64,000 bases of DNA, taken from positions 62,001 through 126,000 of the forward strand of contig CAYRDC010000006.1 of NCBI GenBank assembly GCA_964422925.1, in the 5' to 3' direction. Positions 17,347-26,247 of this stretch are shown in pieces. Position 1 is the stretch's first letter. Every line of letters begins with the position of its first letter. Origin of the DNA: CAYRDC01 sp964422925. Lineage in GTDB: Bacteria; Bacteroidota; Bacteroidia; Chitinophagales; S012-47. Made by a program: the position numbers and the translations under genes. Below the pieces are notes generated by a model, which did no database searches, was not told the origin of the DNA, and was given only the letters and a program-made list of their open reading frames with translations.

Positions 17347-18384
17347 ATGATTTACCTTGACTTTGAGGAACCCATTGCCGAACTGCAGGAACAGCTGGAA
17401 AAAATGCAGCAGGTGGCTGAAAAGGGGGAAGTGAATGTGGAAGGTGCCATCCGGGAACTGGAAGAGAAAATTGCCCTCCGGAAAAAGGAAATTTATTCCA
17501 ACCTGACCGGCTGGCAGCGCGTGCAGCTTTCCCGCCATCCCGAAAGGCCTTACAGCCTGTATTATATCGAACAGATCAGCGACATTTTCATTGAACAGCA
17601 TGGTGACCGCGGCCACCGGGACGACAAGGCCATAGTCGGGGGCATGGGCAGTGTGAACGGAAAAACCATCATGTTCATCGGGCATCAAAAAGGCGTGAAC
17701 ACCAAGATGAGGCAATACCGCAATTTCGGTATGGCAAACCCGGAAGGCTACCGGAAAGCCCTCCGCCTGATGAAACAAGCGGAAAAATTCAACAAACCCA
17801 TTGTCATATTCATTGACACCCCCGGGGCGTATCCCGGCCTGGAAGCCGAAGAACACGGCCAGGCGGAGGCCATTGCCCGCAACCTGTTTGAAATGTTCAA
17901 CCTTCGGGTTCCCGTGGCCTGCTATATCATTGGGGAAGGTGCCTCCGGAGGGGCGCTGGGCATTGGCATTGGCGACCGCATTTTCATGCTGGAAAACACC
18001 TGGTACTCAGTGATATCGCCTGAAAACTGCTCCACCATCCTCTGGAGAAGCTGGGATTACAAGGAACAGGCTGCCGAAGCCCTCAAGCTGACTCCCGACC
18101 ACATGTTGAAATTCGGATTGATCGATGAAATCATTGAAGAACCGCTGGGCGGAGCCCATCAGAATTCCGAAGCCATGGCTGATATCCTGAAGGCCCATAT
18201 CCTGAAAACTGTGAAAAGCCTTCAAAAAATTGACCCGGATAAACGAATCAGCCAGCGCATTGAAAAATATGCCTCTATCGGGCATTTCAACACGGGCCGG
18301 TCCAAAACCACTTCAAACGGAAAAGCTTCGAAAAGGGCGCGCGGTTCGAAAAAATCCACTTCACCAAACGGTTCTGAAAAATAA
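17347..18384 (+). CDS. accA: Acetyl-CoA carboxylase carboxyltransferase subunit alpha
   Basis: AccA pairs with AccD to transfer the carboxyl group from biotin carboxyl-carrier protein to acetyl-CoA, giving malonyl-CoA for fatty-acid synthesis. Visible family features include LSRHPERPYSLYYI, HGDRGHRDDKAIVGG, DTPGAYPGLEAEEHGQAEAI and IGEGASGGALGIGIGDR. The protein has 345 residues against a usual length near 317. The extra length is a C-terminal tail of about 30 residues rich in Lys, Arg, Ser and Gly (TGRSKTTSNGKASKRARG). It probably begins an operon with the DUF6913-like gene and dapA; the following gap is 6 bases. Confidence 0.96.
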   Translation: MIYLDFEEPIAELQEQLEKMQQVAEKGEVNVEGAIRELEEKIALRKKEIYSNLTGWQRVQLSRHPERPYSLYYIEQISDIFIEQHGDRGHRDDKAIVGGMGSVNGKTIMFIGHQKGVNTKMRQYRNFGMANPEGYRKALRLMKQAEKFNKPIVIFIDTPGAYPGLEAEEHGQAEAIARNLFEMFNLRVPVACYIIGEGASGGALGIGIGDRIFMLENTWYSVISPENCSTILWRSWDYKEQAAEALKLTPDHMLKFGLIDEIIEEPLGGAHQNSEAMADILKAHILKTVKSLQKIDPDKRISQRIEKYASIGHFNTGRSKTTSNGKASKRARGSKKSTSPNGSEK

Positions 18385-18390
18385 TGCCCT

Positions 18391-18936
18391 ATGTGGCTGC
18401 CTTCCGCTTTGAAAAACTGGATGTTTAAAAGGCAGTTGAAAAAACTGCTGAAATCGAAGGTAACCCCGAGGCATAGCATTTCCCTGGAGAAAGCCGCCCA
18501 GATCGGCATCCTGTTCGATGCCACGGAACCGGGGAACTATGTGGTAGTGCACAACCTGGAGAAAAAAATGCAGGAACTGGGCAAAAAAACCATGGTGCTG
18601 GGGTACTTTCATTTCAAATTTGTGGAAGGCAACCCCGGGCATCCCTATTTCTGCAAAAAGGATTTGAACTGGTATGGCAGGCCCGCGGATATATACCAGG
18701 TACGCGATTTCATGGACGCTTCGTTTGACATACTCATGAACATTTTTTCCGAACCACTGCCTCCGCTGGAATACATATCGGCTTTAAGCAATGCCCGGTT
18801 CCGGATCGGAGCGCATATTCCGGGTTATGAGCATTGCAATGAGGTGATGATTGCCCTGGAAGGAACCAAAGGCCTGCAGGAGCTGGCGGAGCAAATATTT
18901 TATTATGCCAAAATGATCCAAACCCATGACAACTGA
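18391..18936 (+). CDS. DUF6913-like conserved Bacteroidota protein
   Basis: A 181-residue cytoplasmic protein without a signal peptide. It has a basic N-terminus (FKRQLKKLLKSK), an IGILFDATEPGNYVVVHNLEKKM stretch that looks like a Rossmann-like strand-turn-helix, and a conserved LSNARFRIGAHIPGYE region. I recognise it as the small protein that commonly sits next to dapA in Bacteroidota (DUF6913). No function is known. It overlaps dapA by 11 bases, so coupled translation is likely. Confidence 0.7.
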   Translation: MWLPSALKNWMFKRQLKKLLKSKVTPRHSISLEKAAQIGILFDATEPGNYVVVHNLEKKMQELGKKTMVLGYFHFKFVEGNPGHPYFCKKDLNWYGRPADIYQVRDFMDASFDILMNIFSEPLPPLEYISALSNARFRIGAHIPGYEHCNEVMIALEGTKGLQELAEQIFYYAKMIQTHDN

Positions 18937-19813
18937 TCTGAGCGGCACCGGAGTAGCCCTGGTAACCCCTTTCAACGACCGGCATGAAGTGGATTTTGAA
19001 GCCCTGGGGCGTCTGGTGGAATACACCGTCAGCAACGGGGTGGATTTCTTGGTTTCCCTGGGCACCACCGGGGAATCGGCCACGCTTTCCTTTTCCGAGA
19101 AACAGGCGGTGCTGGAATTCACCATTAAAAAAGCTGCCGGCAAAGTACCTGTAGTGGCGGGAGCCGGAGGCAATAACACGGCCCATGTCATTCATGAAAT
19201 GCACCAGCTGAACCTGGACGGGGTGGCCGCTTTCCTGTCCGTGAGCCCTTACTACAACAAACCCAGCCAGGAAGGGATTTACCGGCATTACAAGGCACTG
19301 AGCGAAGCCACGGACAAGCCGATTATTCTGTACAATGTCCCGGGCCGCACCTCCAGCAATATCCTGCCGGAAACCGTATTGCAGCTGGCTTCAGACTGTA
19401 AGAACATTATCGCGGTCAAGGAAGCATCAGGCAATTTGGTTCAGTGCATGGAAATCGTTCGCGGAAGGCCGGAAGGATTCCTGGTATTGTCGGGCGATGA
19501 CGCGCTGACCCTGCCTATGATAACCATTGGCATGGACGGGGTTATTTCAGTGGCTGCCAACATTTTCCCGGGTCGGTTTTCAAAGATGATCCGGCTGGCC
19601 CGTCAGGGTGAATGGCGCGATGCCCAGATATTCCATTATTCCATGTTGAACATGATGGACCTGCTGTTCCGCGAAGGCAACCCGGCCGGTGTAAAAGCCG
19701 CCCTGAAGCACATGGGCATTTGTGAAGAACATATGCGGCTGCCTTTATACCCGGTAAGTGACTCCCTGCGGGAAGCCATAGGTCGCGAGCTCAGTACCCT
19801 GACCGGGCCATAA
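18926..19813 (+). CDS. dapA: 4-hydroxy-tetrahydrodipicolinate synthase
   Basis: DapA condenses pyruvate with aspartate semialdehyde, the first committed step to lysine and diaminopimelate. The 295-residue TIM barrel has GTTGESATLS near 46-55, the catalytic tyrosine in LYNVPGRTS (Tyr136) and the Schiff-base lysine in AVKEASGN (Lys165). Length is normal. The ATG lies within the end of the preceding gene. Confidence 0.97.
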   Translation: MTTDLSGTGVALVTPFNDRHEVDFEALGRLVEYTVSNGVDFLVSLGTTGESATLSFSEKQAVLEFTIKKAAGKVPVVAGAGGNNTAHVIHEMHQLNLDGVAAFLSVSPYYNKPSQEGIYRHYKALSEATDKPIILYNVPGRTSSNILPETVLQLASDCKNIIAVKEASGNLVQCMEIVRGRPEGFLVLSGDDALTLPMITIGMDGVISVAANIFPGRFSKMIRLARQGEWRDAQIFHYSMLNMMDLLFREGNPAGVKAALKHMGICEEHMRLPLYPVSDSLREAIGRELSTLTGP

Positions 19814-19843
19814 AAAACTGCCGCTTCTTTCGCGAAGCGGCAG
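19812..19843 (-). terminator. Rho-independent terminator for the minus-strand gene
   Basis: A 10-base stem (CTGCCGCTTC 19818-19827 with GAAGCGGCAG 19834-19843) is followed on the minus strand by six Ts (19812-19817). It ends the oxoamine synthase transcript and also lies between two convergent genes. Confidence 0.85.
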
Positions 19844-19872
19844 CAATATCTCTGTTCACCCCGCCCGAACCG

Positions 19873-21132
19873 TCAATCCAGCGAAGTGGATTCAACTTCC
19901 ACGTAGGTTTCCTTGTCATACACTCCGGTTTCCAGCTTGTGCGCCACGGCAGAGAAGGCTTCCAGTGTTTGCTGGATATCCTTATCGGTGTGCATGGCTG
20001 TTGGGATAAGCCGCAGCATCAGCTGCCCCTTGGGGATTACCGGGTACATCACTGCGCTGCAGAAGATCCCGTAATTCTCGCGCAGATCAAATATCAGTTG
20101 TGCTGATTGTTTTACGCCCCCGTGCAGGTAAACCGGGGTAACCGGTGTATTGGTAGCACCCAGGTCAAAGCCCCTGCTGCGCAGCCCGTCCTGCAGCTTG
20201 TTTACATTTTTCCAGAGTTTTTCCCGCAATTCGGGATGCTCGCGCAGCAATTCCAGGCGCTTCAGGTTACCGATAACCAGCGGCATGGGAACTGACTTGG
20301 CGAATATTTGGGAACGGATATTATAACGCAGGTAATTGATTACCTCCGGTGTGCTGGCCATAAAGGCGCCCACGCTGGCCATGGATTTGGCAAAAGTGCT
20401 GAAATAGATATCAATTTCATCCTGTACGCCCTGGTGTTCTCCGGTGCCGGCCCCGGTTGGGCCCATGGTGCCGAAACCGTGGGCATCGTCAACCAGCAGG
20501 CGGAAGTTATATTTTTTCTTCAGGGCCACGATTTCCTTGATCTTGCCCATGTCACCCCCCATGCCAAACACGCCTTCCGTGATGACCAGTATGCCGCCAT
20601 CCGTGTTTTTAACCAGCGCAGCGGCATGGTTCAGCTGCTTTTCAAGGGCGGCCATATCGTTGTGGGCGTACACAAACCGTTTTCCCTGGTGCATGCGGAC
20701 CCCATCGACAATACAGGCATGGGCTTCCGCGTCATAAACAATCACATCCCTGCGGTCAACCAGCGCATCAATCGCGCTCGACATACCCTGGTAGCCATAG
20801 TTCAGCAACAAACCGGCTTCTTTATGTACAAATTCTGCCAGTTCATTTTCAAGTTGTTCATGATATTTGGTTTCTCCCGACATGATGCGGGCACCCATTG
20901 GGGTTCCAAGGCCCCATTGTTTGGCAGCTTCGGCATCCGTTTTCCGGATTTCCGGATGATTGGCCAGGCCCAGATAGTTGTTCAGGCTCCACACAATGCG
21001 TTCCTTGCCGTTAAACATCATACGGCTGCTGATCTCACCTTCCAGCTTGGGAAAGGTGAAATAACCGTGCGACTGGCCTGAAAACCTGCCGAGCGGCCCT
21101 TTATCTACCAGTAACTTTTCAAACAAATCCAT
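19873..21132 (-). CDS. Alpha-oxoamine synthase family PLP enzyme (SPT/KBL-like)
   Basis: A 419-residue fold-type I PLP enzyme resembling serine palmitoyltransferase and 2-amino-3-ketobutyrate CoA ligase. It has the WSLNNYLGLANHPEI entry motif (48-62), a DAEAHACIVDG segment where the cofactor ring stacks, DDAHGFG at 215-221, and the Schiff-base Lys249 in STFAKSMAS. The family condenses an amino acid with an acyl-CoA. Sphingolipid base synthesis is plausible in Bacteroidota, but the substrate is not proven. I chose the ATG at 21132 because a TAACTTTG promoter box lies at 21157-21164, inside the longer possible frame. It interrupts the dapA-bamD block on the opposite strand. Confidence 0.85.
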   Translation of the reverse strand: MDLFEKLLVDKGPLGRFSGQSHGYFTFPKLEGEISSRMMFNGKERIVWSLNNYLGLANHPEIRKTDAEAAKQWGLGTPMGARIMSGETKYHEQLENELAEFVHKEAGLLLNYGYQGMSSAIDALVDRRDVIVYDAEAHACIVDGVRMHQGKRFVYAHNDMAALEKQLNHAAALVKNTDGGILVITEGVFGMGGDMGKIKEIVALKKKYNFRLLVDDAHGFGTMGPTGAGTGEHQGVQDEIDIYFSTFAKSMASVGAFMASTPEVINYLRYNIRSQIFAKSVPMPLVIGNLKRLELLREHPELREKLWKNVNKLQDGLRSRGFDLGATNTPVTPVYLHGGVKQSAQLIFDLRENYGIFCSAVMYPVIPKGQLMLRLIPTAMHTDKDIQQTLEAFSAVAHKLETGVYDKETYVEVESTSLD

Positions 21133-21156
21133 AGAAATAGGTTTATTATCAGGGCA

Positions 21157-21164
21157 CAAAGTTA
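21157..21164 (-). promoter_or_regulatory. Bacteroidota -7 box (TAACTTTG)
   Basis: Minus-strand TAACTTTG, 24 bases before the ATG of the oxoamine synthase gene. It decides the start codon, because an upstream TTG at 21207 would lie before the promoter. Confidence 0.55.
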
Positions 21165-21254
21165 CACTTCTGCCCGGTTTTCCCGAAATATAGCAATCAA
21201 TATCCAATATCGCTATATTCCATACGTTTCAACGGTATTTCAAGTGAAATTATG

Positions 21255-21262
21255 TAATTTTG
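21255..21262 (+). promoter_or_regulatory. Bacteroidota -7 box (TAATTTTG)
   Basis: TAATTTTG ends 6 bases before the bamD ATG. The expected transcription start would fall on or next to the start codon, so the mRNA may be leaderless. Confidence 0.5.
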
Positions 21263-21268
21263 CACGCC

Positions 21269-22084
21269 ATGTCAAAAATGCGGTCTGGAATTATTTTTAT
21301 CCTGTTGGTTTCCGGCTTTTTTCTTTCATCGTGCGATCACTACAACCAGGTGCTAAAAAGCAATGACCCGGAGCTGAAAAAGGAAAAAGCCAAGGAATAT
21401 TACAACAAAGGCAAGTATTACAAAGCGCTTCCCCTGTTCGAGGAGTTGCTGAGCCTTTACCGGGGTTCAGACGAACTCGAAGACTTGTACTACTACTATT
21501 GCTATTGCTATTACGCCCAGGAGAATTACATCATTGCCGCCTATAACTTCAAGAACTACGTGAATTCATTTCCGAACAGCGACCGGGCCGAGGAATGCCA
21601 GTTTATGCACGCCTACAGCTATTACCAGATTTCCCCGCAGCCGGAGCTCGACCAAACGTACACTTATAAAGCTATAGAAGCTTTCCAGTTGTTTGTAAAC
21701 GCTTATCCCAACAGCGACCGGGTGGAAGAGGCCAATCAACTGATTAACAAGCTCAGGCGCAAGCTGGAAATGAAAGCATTCCTGTCGTCCAAATTGTATT
21801 ACGATATGGGCACCTGGAAAGCCGCGGCCACGTCATTCAGGAACCTGCTGGAAGATTACCCGGACAGCCCGGAAGCCGAACAGGTATATTTGCTGATGCT
21901 GAAATCGTATTTTTACCTGGCGGAAAACAGTGTTCACAGCAAACAGGTAGAACGGTACAGACAGGCAATTCAGGCGTACCGGGATTTTACAAGGAAATAT
22001 CCTGACAGCCGGAACTTAAAACAGGCGGAAGCTATTTATGAAGCATCATTGAAAGCCATAAAACAACTAACCAATAATAACTGA
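21269..22084 (+). CDS. bamD: Outer membrane assembly lipoprotein BamD
   Basis: A 271-residue lipoprotein (lipobox FFLSSC, Cys22) with TPR-type helical repeats, such as AKEYYNKGKYYKALPLFEELL and AIQAYRDFTRKYPDS. BamD belongs to the BAM complex that folds beta-barrel proteins into the outer membrane. Length and repeat layout match the family. The ATG at 21269 is preferred over an upstream TTG because the signal peptide starts there. The next gene follows after 2 bases, so bamD heads the rpoZ-coaBC-porD-like group. Confidence 0.93.
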   Translation: MSKMRSGIIFILLVSGFFLSSCDHYNQVLKSNDPELKKEKAKEYYNKGKYYKALPLFEELLSLYRGSDELEDLYYYYCYCYYAQENYIIAAYNFKNYVNSFPNSDRAEECQFMHAYSYYQISPQPELDQTYTYKAIEAFQLFVNAYPNSDRVEEANQLINKLRRKLEMKAFLSSKLYYDMGTWKAAATSFRNLLEDYPDSPEAEQVYLLMLKSYFYLAENSVHSKQVERYRQAIQAYRDFTRKYPDSRNLKQAEAIYEASLKAIKQLTNNN

Positions 22085-22086
22085 AC

Positions 22087-22449
22087 ATGGACAAACTTAA
22101 AGAATCAATCTCAGCCGGAATCTCTCCTTATATCCAGGTAAGGGATTTGAATGTTATCCAGGATAAAACCGGAAATATTTACAAATCGCTGATGATCATT
22201 GCCAAGAGGGCCAACCAGATCAGCCTGGAACTGAAGGAAGAGTTGAACGCCAAGCTGGCGGAATTTGCCACCAATACCGAAAGTCTGGAAGAAATCCAGG
22301 AAAACCGCGAGCAGATAGAAATTTCCAAATATTACGAGCGGATGCCGAACCCGACCATCCTGGCTACGGAAGAGTTTCTGAACGACAGGACTTATTACCG
22401 CGACCCGGCTGAAGAAGAAACCGAGGAGCAGGAAGCCGAAAATGGCTGA
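22087..22449 (+). CDS. rpoZ: RNA polymerase omega subunit, Bacteroidota type
   Basis: A 120-residue protein with the RPB6/omega helix pattern (NIYKSLMIIAKRANQIS), a central helical region and an acidic C-terminal tail (EEETEEQEAE). Omega helps the assembly and stability of RNA polymerase. The position between bamD and coaBC is the familiar one in Bacteroidota. It overlaps coaBC by 8 bases. Confidence 0.88.
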   Translation: MDKLKESISAGISPYIQVRDLNVIQDKTGNIYKSLMIIAKRANQISLELKEELNAKLAEFATNTESLEEIQENREQIEISKYYERMPNPTILATEEFLNDRTYYRDPAEEETEEQEAENG

Positions 22450-23647
22450 TCAGAAAAATATCATCCTGGGGGTATGCGGCAGCATTGCGGCCTACAAATC
22501 AGCATATCTTACCCGGCTGCTGGTTAAGGAAGGATATGCGGTGCAGCCGGTTCTGACCCGGGCAGCCGCTGAATTCGTAACGCCCCTGACTTTTGCCACC
22601 CTTTCCGGGAGGCAGGCCTTGGTGGAATTTACCCCACCGGGCAAACTGCAATGGAACAATCACGTGGAGCTCGGCCTGTGGGCTGACCTGATGCTGATTG
22701 CACCGGCATCAGCCAACACCCTTGCCAAAATGGCCCGTGGGCTGGCCGATAACCTTTTGCTGACAGTATATCTCTCTTGCCGGGCCCCGGTGGCGGTCGC
22801 CCCGGCCATGGACCACGATATGTGGCATCATCCGGCCACGCAGAAAAATCTTGAAATTCTGCGCCAGCACGGAGTGGAAGTGATAGAAGTTGACACCGGG
22901 GAACTGGTCAGCGGATTAACCGGGGAAGGCCGTATGGCTGAACCCGAGCGTTTGCTGGACTGGGTCAATCAATTCCTGTCCGGCCCGAAAAAAAAAAGCC
23001 TCGATAAAAAGGTAGTGGTCACTGCCGGCCCCACGGTGGAAGCCATTGACGCGGTCCGGTTTATCAGCAACCGCTCCACCGGAAAAATGGGCATAGCCAT
23101 AGCCGAAGCGTACGCCCGGCATGGTTGTTCCGTGACCCTGATCCTCGGTCCCACTCCATTGCAACCGGCCGTACCGGGCATTCAAACCGTCCGCGTCACA
23201 ACCGCTGAAGAAATGTTCCACGCGTGCAGGAAATATTTCCCCGGTGCCGACATCTTTGTATCAGCTGCCGCGGTAGCCGACTTCACACCGGCCAGGAAAT
23301 CACCGGAAAAAACCAAAAAAGGCAAGGCCTCCCTGAATCTGGAACTGAAACCCACCACTGATATTCTGAAAACCCTGTCGAAATCCAAAAAACCCGGCCA
23401 GTTGCTGGTAGGTTTTGCCATGGAAACCGGTGACCTGCTCGAGGAAGCCGCGCGCAAGCTTAAGGGAAAAAACCTGGACCTGATCATTGCCAATTCCATA
23501 CGGGAACCGGGCGCGGGCTTCGGATCGGATACCAACCGCGTCACCTTCATCGACAGGAACAATAAAATCACTAAATTTGAGTTAAAACCCAAGTCCGGGG
23601 TAGCCGAAGATATTGTGGAATATACAACCCGTCTGCTGAATGCGTAA
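22442..23647 (+). CDS. coaBC: Bifunctional phosphopantothenoylcysteine decarboxylase/synthetase
   Basis: CoaBC joins cysteine to 4'-phosphopantothenate and decarboxylates the product in coenzyme A synthesis. The N-terminal flavoprotein CoaC domain (about 1-180) shows GVCGSIAAYKS and the APAMDHDMW region. The C-terminal CoaB domain (about 185-401) shows TAGPTVEAIDAVRFISNRSTGKMG and SAAVADF. The 401-residue length is normal. It overlaps its neighbours by 8 bases on both sides. Confidence 0.96.
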   Translation: MADQKNIILGVCGSIAAYKSAYLTRLLVKEGYAVQPVLTRAAAEFVTPLTFATLSGRQALVEFTPPGKLQWNNHVELGLWADLMLIAPASANTLAKMARGLADNLLLTVYLSCRAPVAVAPAMDHDMWHHPATQKNLEILRQHGVEVIEVDTGELVSGLTGEGRMAEPERLLDWVNQFLSGPKKKSLDKKVVVTAGPTVEAIDAVRFISNRSTGKMGIAIAEAYARHGCSVTLILGPTPLQPAVPGIQTVRVTTAEEMFHACRKYFPGADIFVSAAAVADFTPARKSPEKTKKGKASLNLELKPTTDILKTLSKSKKPGQLLVGFAMETGDLLEEAARKLKGKNLDLIIANSIREPGAGFGSDTNRVTFIDRNNKITKFELKPKSGVAEDIVEYTTRLLNA

Positions 23648-24533
23648 ATACATCGCGACTCTCCTTGTTGGCTTACTGAGTTTTCCCTTACTGGCCCAGG
23701 AACTGAACTGCAAGGTTCAAATCATCACCCCCAAACTTCAGCTTACCGACCCGGCCATATTCAAAACCCTGGAAACTTCGATCAATGAGTTCATGAACAA
23801 CCGGAAATGGACCGATGATGTTTTCCAGCCTTTCGAACGCATTGAATGCCAGATCCTGATTACCATTACCGATGAAATTAGCAACGACCATTTCAAGGCG
23901 CAGGTAAATATTCAAAGCAGCCGGCCGGTTTACAACAGCGATTACAAAACCGTTATTTTCAATTATTCGGACAAAGACTGGGAGTTTCGCTATTCGGCTT
24001 ACCAGCCTCTGGAGTTTAACGAAAATGCCCACCTGTCGAACCTGACTTCCCTGCTGGCCTTTTACGCCTATGTGATTATCGGGATGGATTATGACTCCTT
24101 TTCGCCCCTGGGAGGCACTCCTTACTTCCTGAAAGCGCAAACCATTGTCAACAACGCGCAAAACGTGCCGGAAAGAGGCTGGAAAGCCTATGACGGCACC
24201 CGGAACCGGTATTGGCTGATTGAAAACCTGACCAATACCAAATACGACATGTACCGGCAGGCTTTTTACAAATACCACCTCAAGGGGCTCGATCACATGT
24301 ACGACAACCGGTCCTCGGCCACCAAAGTAATCCTGGAATGCCTGAAAGATCTCGAAAAAGTGTACGACCGGTATCCGAATATTATGATTCTGCAATTGTT
24401 TTTCAATGCCAAAGCGGATGAACTGGTAGACATACTCCGGGGGGCTCCACAGACTGATAAAATTCGGGCTGTGAACCTCCTGACAAAACTCGATGCCGCC
24501 AATACGGCCAGGTACCGCGAGGTTCTTAAATAA
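23640..24533 (+). CDS. porD: DUF4835 family protein, PorD-like
   Basis: A 297-residue protein with a signal peptide ending in LLAQ, followed by ELNCKVQI and RPVYNSDYKTVIFNYSD, which match the DUF4835 family. Members are found across Bacteroidota with T9SS and have been named PorD; a periplasmic or envelope role in type IX secretion is inferred, without a defined activity. It lies between coaBC and recN. The ATG overlaps the end of coaBC, suggesting coupled translation. Confidence 0.8.
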   Translation: MRKYIATLLVGLLSFPLLAQELNCKVQIITPKLQLTDPAIFKTLETSINEFMNNRKWTDDVFQPFERIECQILITITDEISNDHFKAQVNIQSSRPVYNSDYKTVIFNYSDKDWEFRYSAYQPLEFNENAHLSNLTSLLAFYAYVIIGMDYDSFSPLGGTPYFLKAQTIVNNAQNVPERGWKAYDGTRNRYWLIENLTNTKYDMYRQAFYKYHLKGLDHMYDNRSSATKVILECLKDLEKVYDRYPNIMILQLFFNAKADELVDILRGAPQTDKIRAVNLLTKLDAANTARYREVLK

Positions 24534-24550
24534 TCCGTAATTTCCCGTTT

Positions 24551-24558
24551 TACTTTTG
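24551..24558 (+). promoter_or_regulatory. Bacteroidota -7 box (TACTTTTG)
   Basis: TACTTTTG ends only 4 bases before the recN ATG. A separate recN promoter producing a leaderless message is likely. Confidence 0.5.
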
Positions 24559-24562
24559 CTGT

Positions 24563-26221
24563 ATGCTCCGCCAGCTTTCCATACGGAATTATACCATCAT
24601 TGATGAGGCAGAACTGGAATTATCCCAGGGGCTGACCATCATTACCGGGGAAACCGGTGCCGGGAAATCTATCCTGATCGGGGCCCTGGCCCTGATCCTG
24701 GGCGAACGGGCGGAAACCGGCATTTTGAATGACCCCACCAGGAAGTGCATCGTGGAAGGTACTTTCCATATTGCTCATTACAACCTGGAGCCTTTCTTTC
24801 AAATGCATGAACTGGATTACGATCCCGTGACCATCATCCGGAGGGAAATCAATCCCAACGGGAAATCCAGGGCCTTTGTGAACGACACACCCGTAAAGCT
24901 GGACATTTTAAAGGCACTGGGCAGCAACCTGGTGGACCTGCACAAGCAGTATGAAACCCTGGAACTCAGGGACGACCGTTTCCAGCTGCAGGTGATTGAC
25001 GCGCTGGCCGGACACCGCGAACTGCTGGACAAATACCACCGAACCTATCAAAACCTGCTGGAACTGGGTAATGAAATCCGGCAGCTTGAACAAGACAACC
25101 TCCGGGCAAAGGAAGAGCAGGATTACCTGCAGTTCCAGCTCAATGAACTCGACTCAGCGGATCTGAACGATGCGTCTGAGCTCGAAACCCTGGAAAAAGA
25201 AGTGAAACTCCTGGAAAACGCAGGAATGATCCGCGAAACACTGAAGCATGCCATGGAAATGCTGGATGAAGACAGCCGTTCCGCGAGGAATATCCTGCTG
25301 GAAGTCATAGAGAAACTCGAGCATCTGGACAGCATGGACGACCGGGCCAAACCCCTGGCGGCACGCCTGGATTCAGTACGCCTGGAAATAGAAGACATTG
25401 CCGGGGAGCTGCAGGCATTAAACCGTTTCATGGAATCCGAGCCCCGGAATATCGAAGAACTGCAAAACCGGCTCGATACGCTTTACCGCCTGATGCACAA
25501 ACATCATCAGCCGGATTTGTCCGGTTTGATTGACCTGCGGGAGGAATACAGGAACCGGCTGGCGCATATCCAGGGCCTGGATGAGCAGATTGAAAAATTG
25601 AAAAAATCATATGAAGCGACCAGTCTCGAAGTAAACCGGCTGGCCGGGGAACTCACCAAAGGGAGAACCCGGGTGGCGGGCAGTTTCGCGGAGCAGGTAA
25701 CGGCCCGGCTCAAAGAAGTGGGAATGCCCGCTGCCGTTTTCCGCGTGGATATGCAGCCTTTGGATGAACCCGGGCCGGACGGGAAGGACAATGTCCGGTT
25801 TCTTTTTTCAGCCAATAAGGGAAGGGAACCCCGGGAAATCCGGAAAGTGGCCTCGGGCGGGGAATTGTCGCGGCTGATGCTCGTCATCAAATCCTTTATT
25901 GCGGCATCCATGGCCCTGCCCACCCTGATATTTGATGAAATCGACAGTGGGATATCCGGAGAAACCGGCCTGAAGGTAGGACGGCTCCTGAAACAATTGA
26001 GCAAAGCGCACCAGGTCGTTTGCATTACCCACCTGCCACAGATAGCCGGCCAGGCCGATCTCCACCTATATATCTATAAAGAAAGCACCGGGCCAAAATC
26101 CACCGCCCGGCTCCGGCCCTTGCGCAAGGAAGAAAGAATTCAGGAAATTGCCCGTATGCTGAGCGGGGAGAAAATCTCAGCCGCTGCCCTGGAAAACGCC
26201 CGTGAGCTGATCAACGCGTAA
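24563..26221 (+). CDS. recN: DNA repair protein RecN
   Basis: A 552-residue SMC-like ATPase of double-strand break repair. Walker A is GETGAGKS at 29-36; a long coiled-coil region spans about 150-370; the signature segment is KVASGGELSRLMLVIK; Walker B is LIFDEIDSGISGETG, followed by the His switch VVCITHLPQIA. Length matches the family. It has its own likely promoter. The gene ends 9 bases before a convergent acyl-CoA dehydrogenase gene. Confidence 0.95.
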   Translation: MLRQLSIRNYTIIDEAELELSQGLTIITGETGAGKSILIGALALILGERAETGILNDPTRKCIVEGTFHIAHYNLEPFFQMHELDYDPVTIIRREINPNGKSRAFVNDTPVKLDILKALGSNLVDLHKQYETLELRDDRFQLQVIDALAGHRELLDKYHRTYQNLLELGNEIRQLEQDNLRAKEEQDYLQFQLNELDSADLNDASELETLEKEVKLLENAGMIRETLKHAMEMLDEDSRSARNILLEVIEKLEHLDSMDDRAKPLAARLDSVRLEIEDIAGELQALNRFMESEPRNIEELQNRLDTLYRLMHKHHQPDLSGLIDLREEYRNRLAHIQGLDEQIEKLKKSYEATSLEVNRLAGELTKGRTRVAGSFAEQVTARLKEVGMPAAVFRVDMQPLDEPGPDGKDNVRFLFSANKGREPREIRKVASGGELSRLMLVIKSFIAASMALPTLIFDEIDSGISGETGLKVGRLLKQLSKAHQVVCITHLPQIAGQADLHLYIYKESTGPKSTARLRPLRKEERIQEIARMLSGEKISAAALENARELINA

Positions 26222-26247
26222 ACCGGATGGTCAATCACTGATCCGGT
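26222..26247. terminator. Hairpin between convergent recN and acyl-CoA dehydrogenase
   Basis: ACCGGAT at 26222-26228 pairs with ATCCGGT at 26241-26247, overlapping the stop of the minus-strand gene. There is no T run, so it is only a possible bidirectional transcription barrier. Confidence 0.35.

Noticed and set aside
17215..17856. Minus-strand 213-codon frame
   Set aside because: It is antisense to accA, which has strong family motifs on the other strand.
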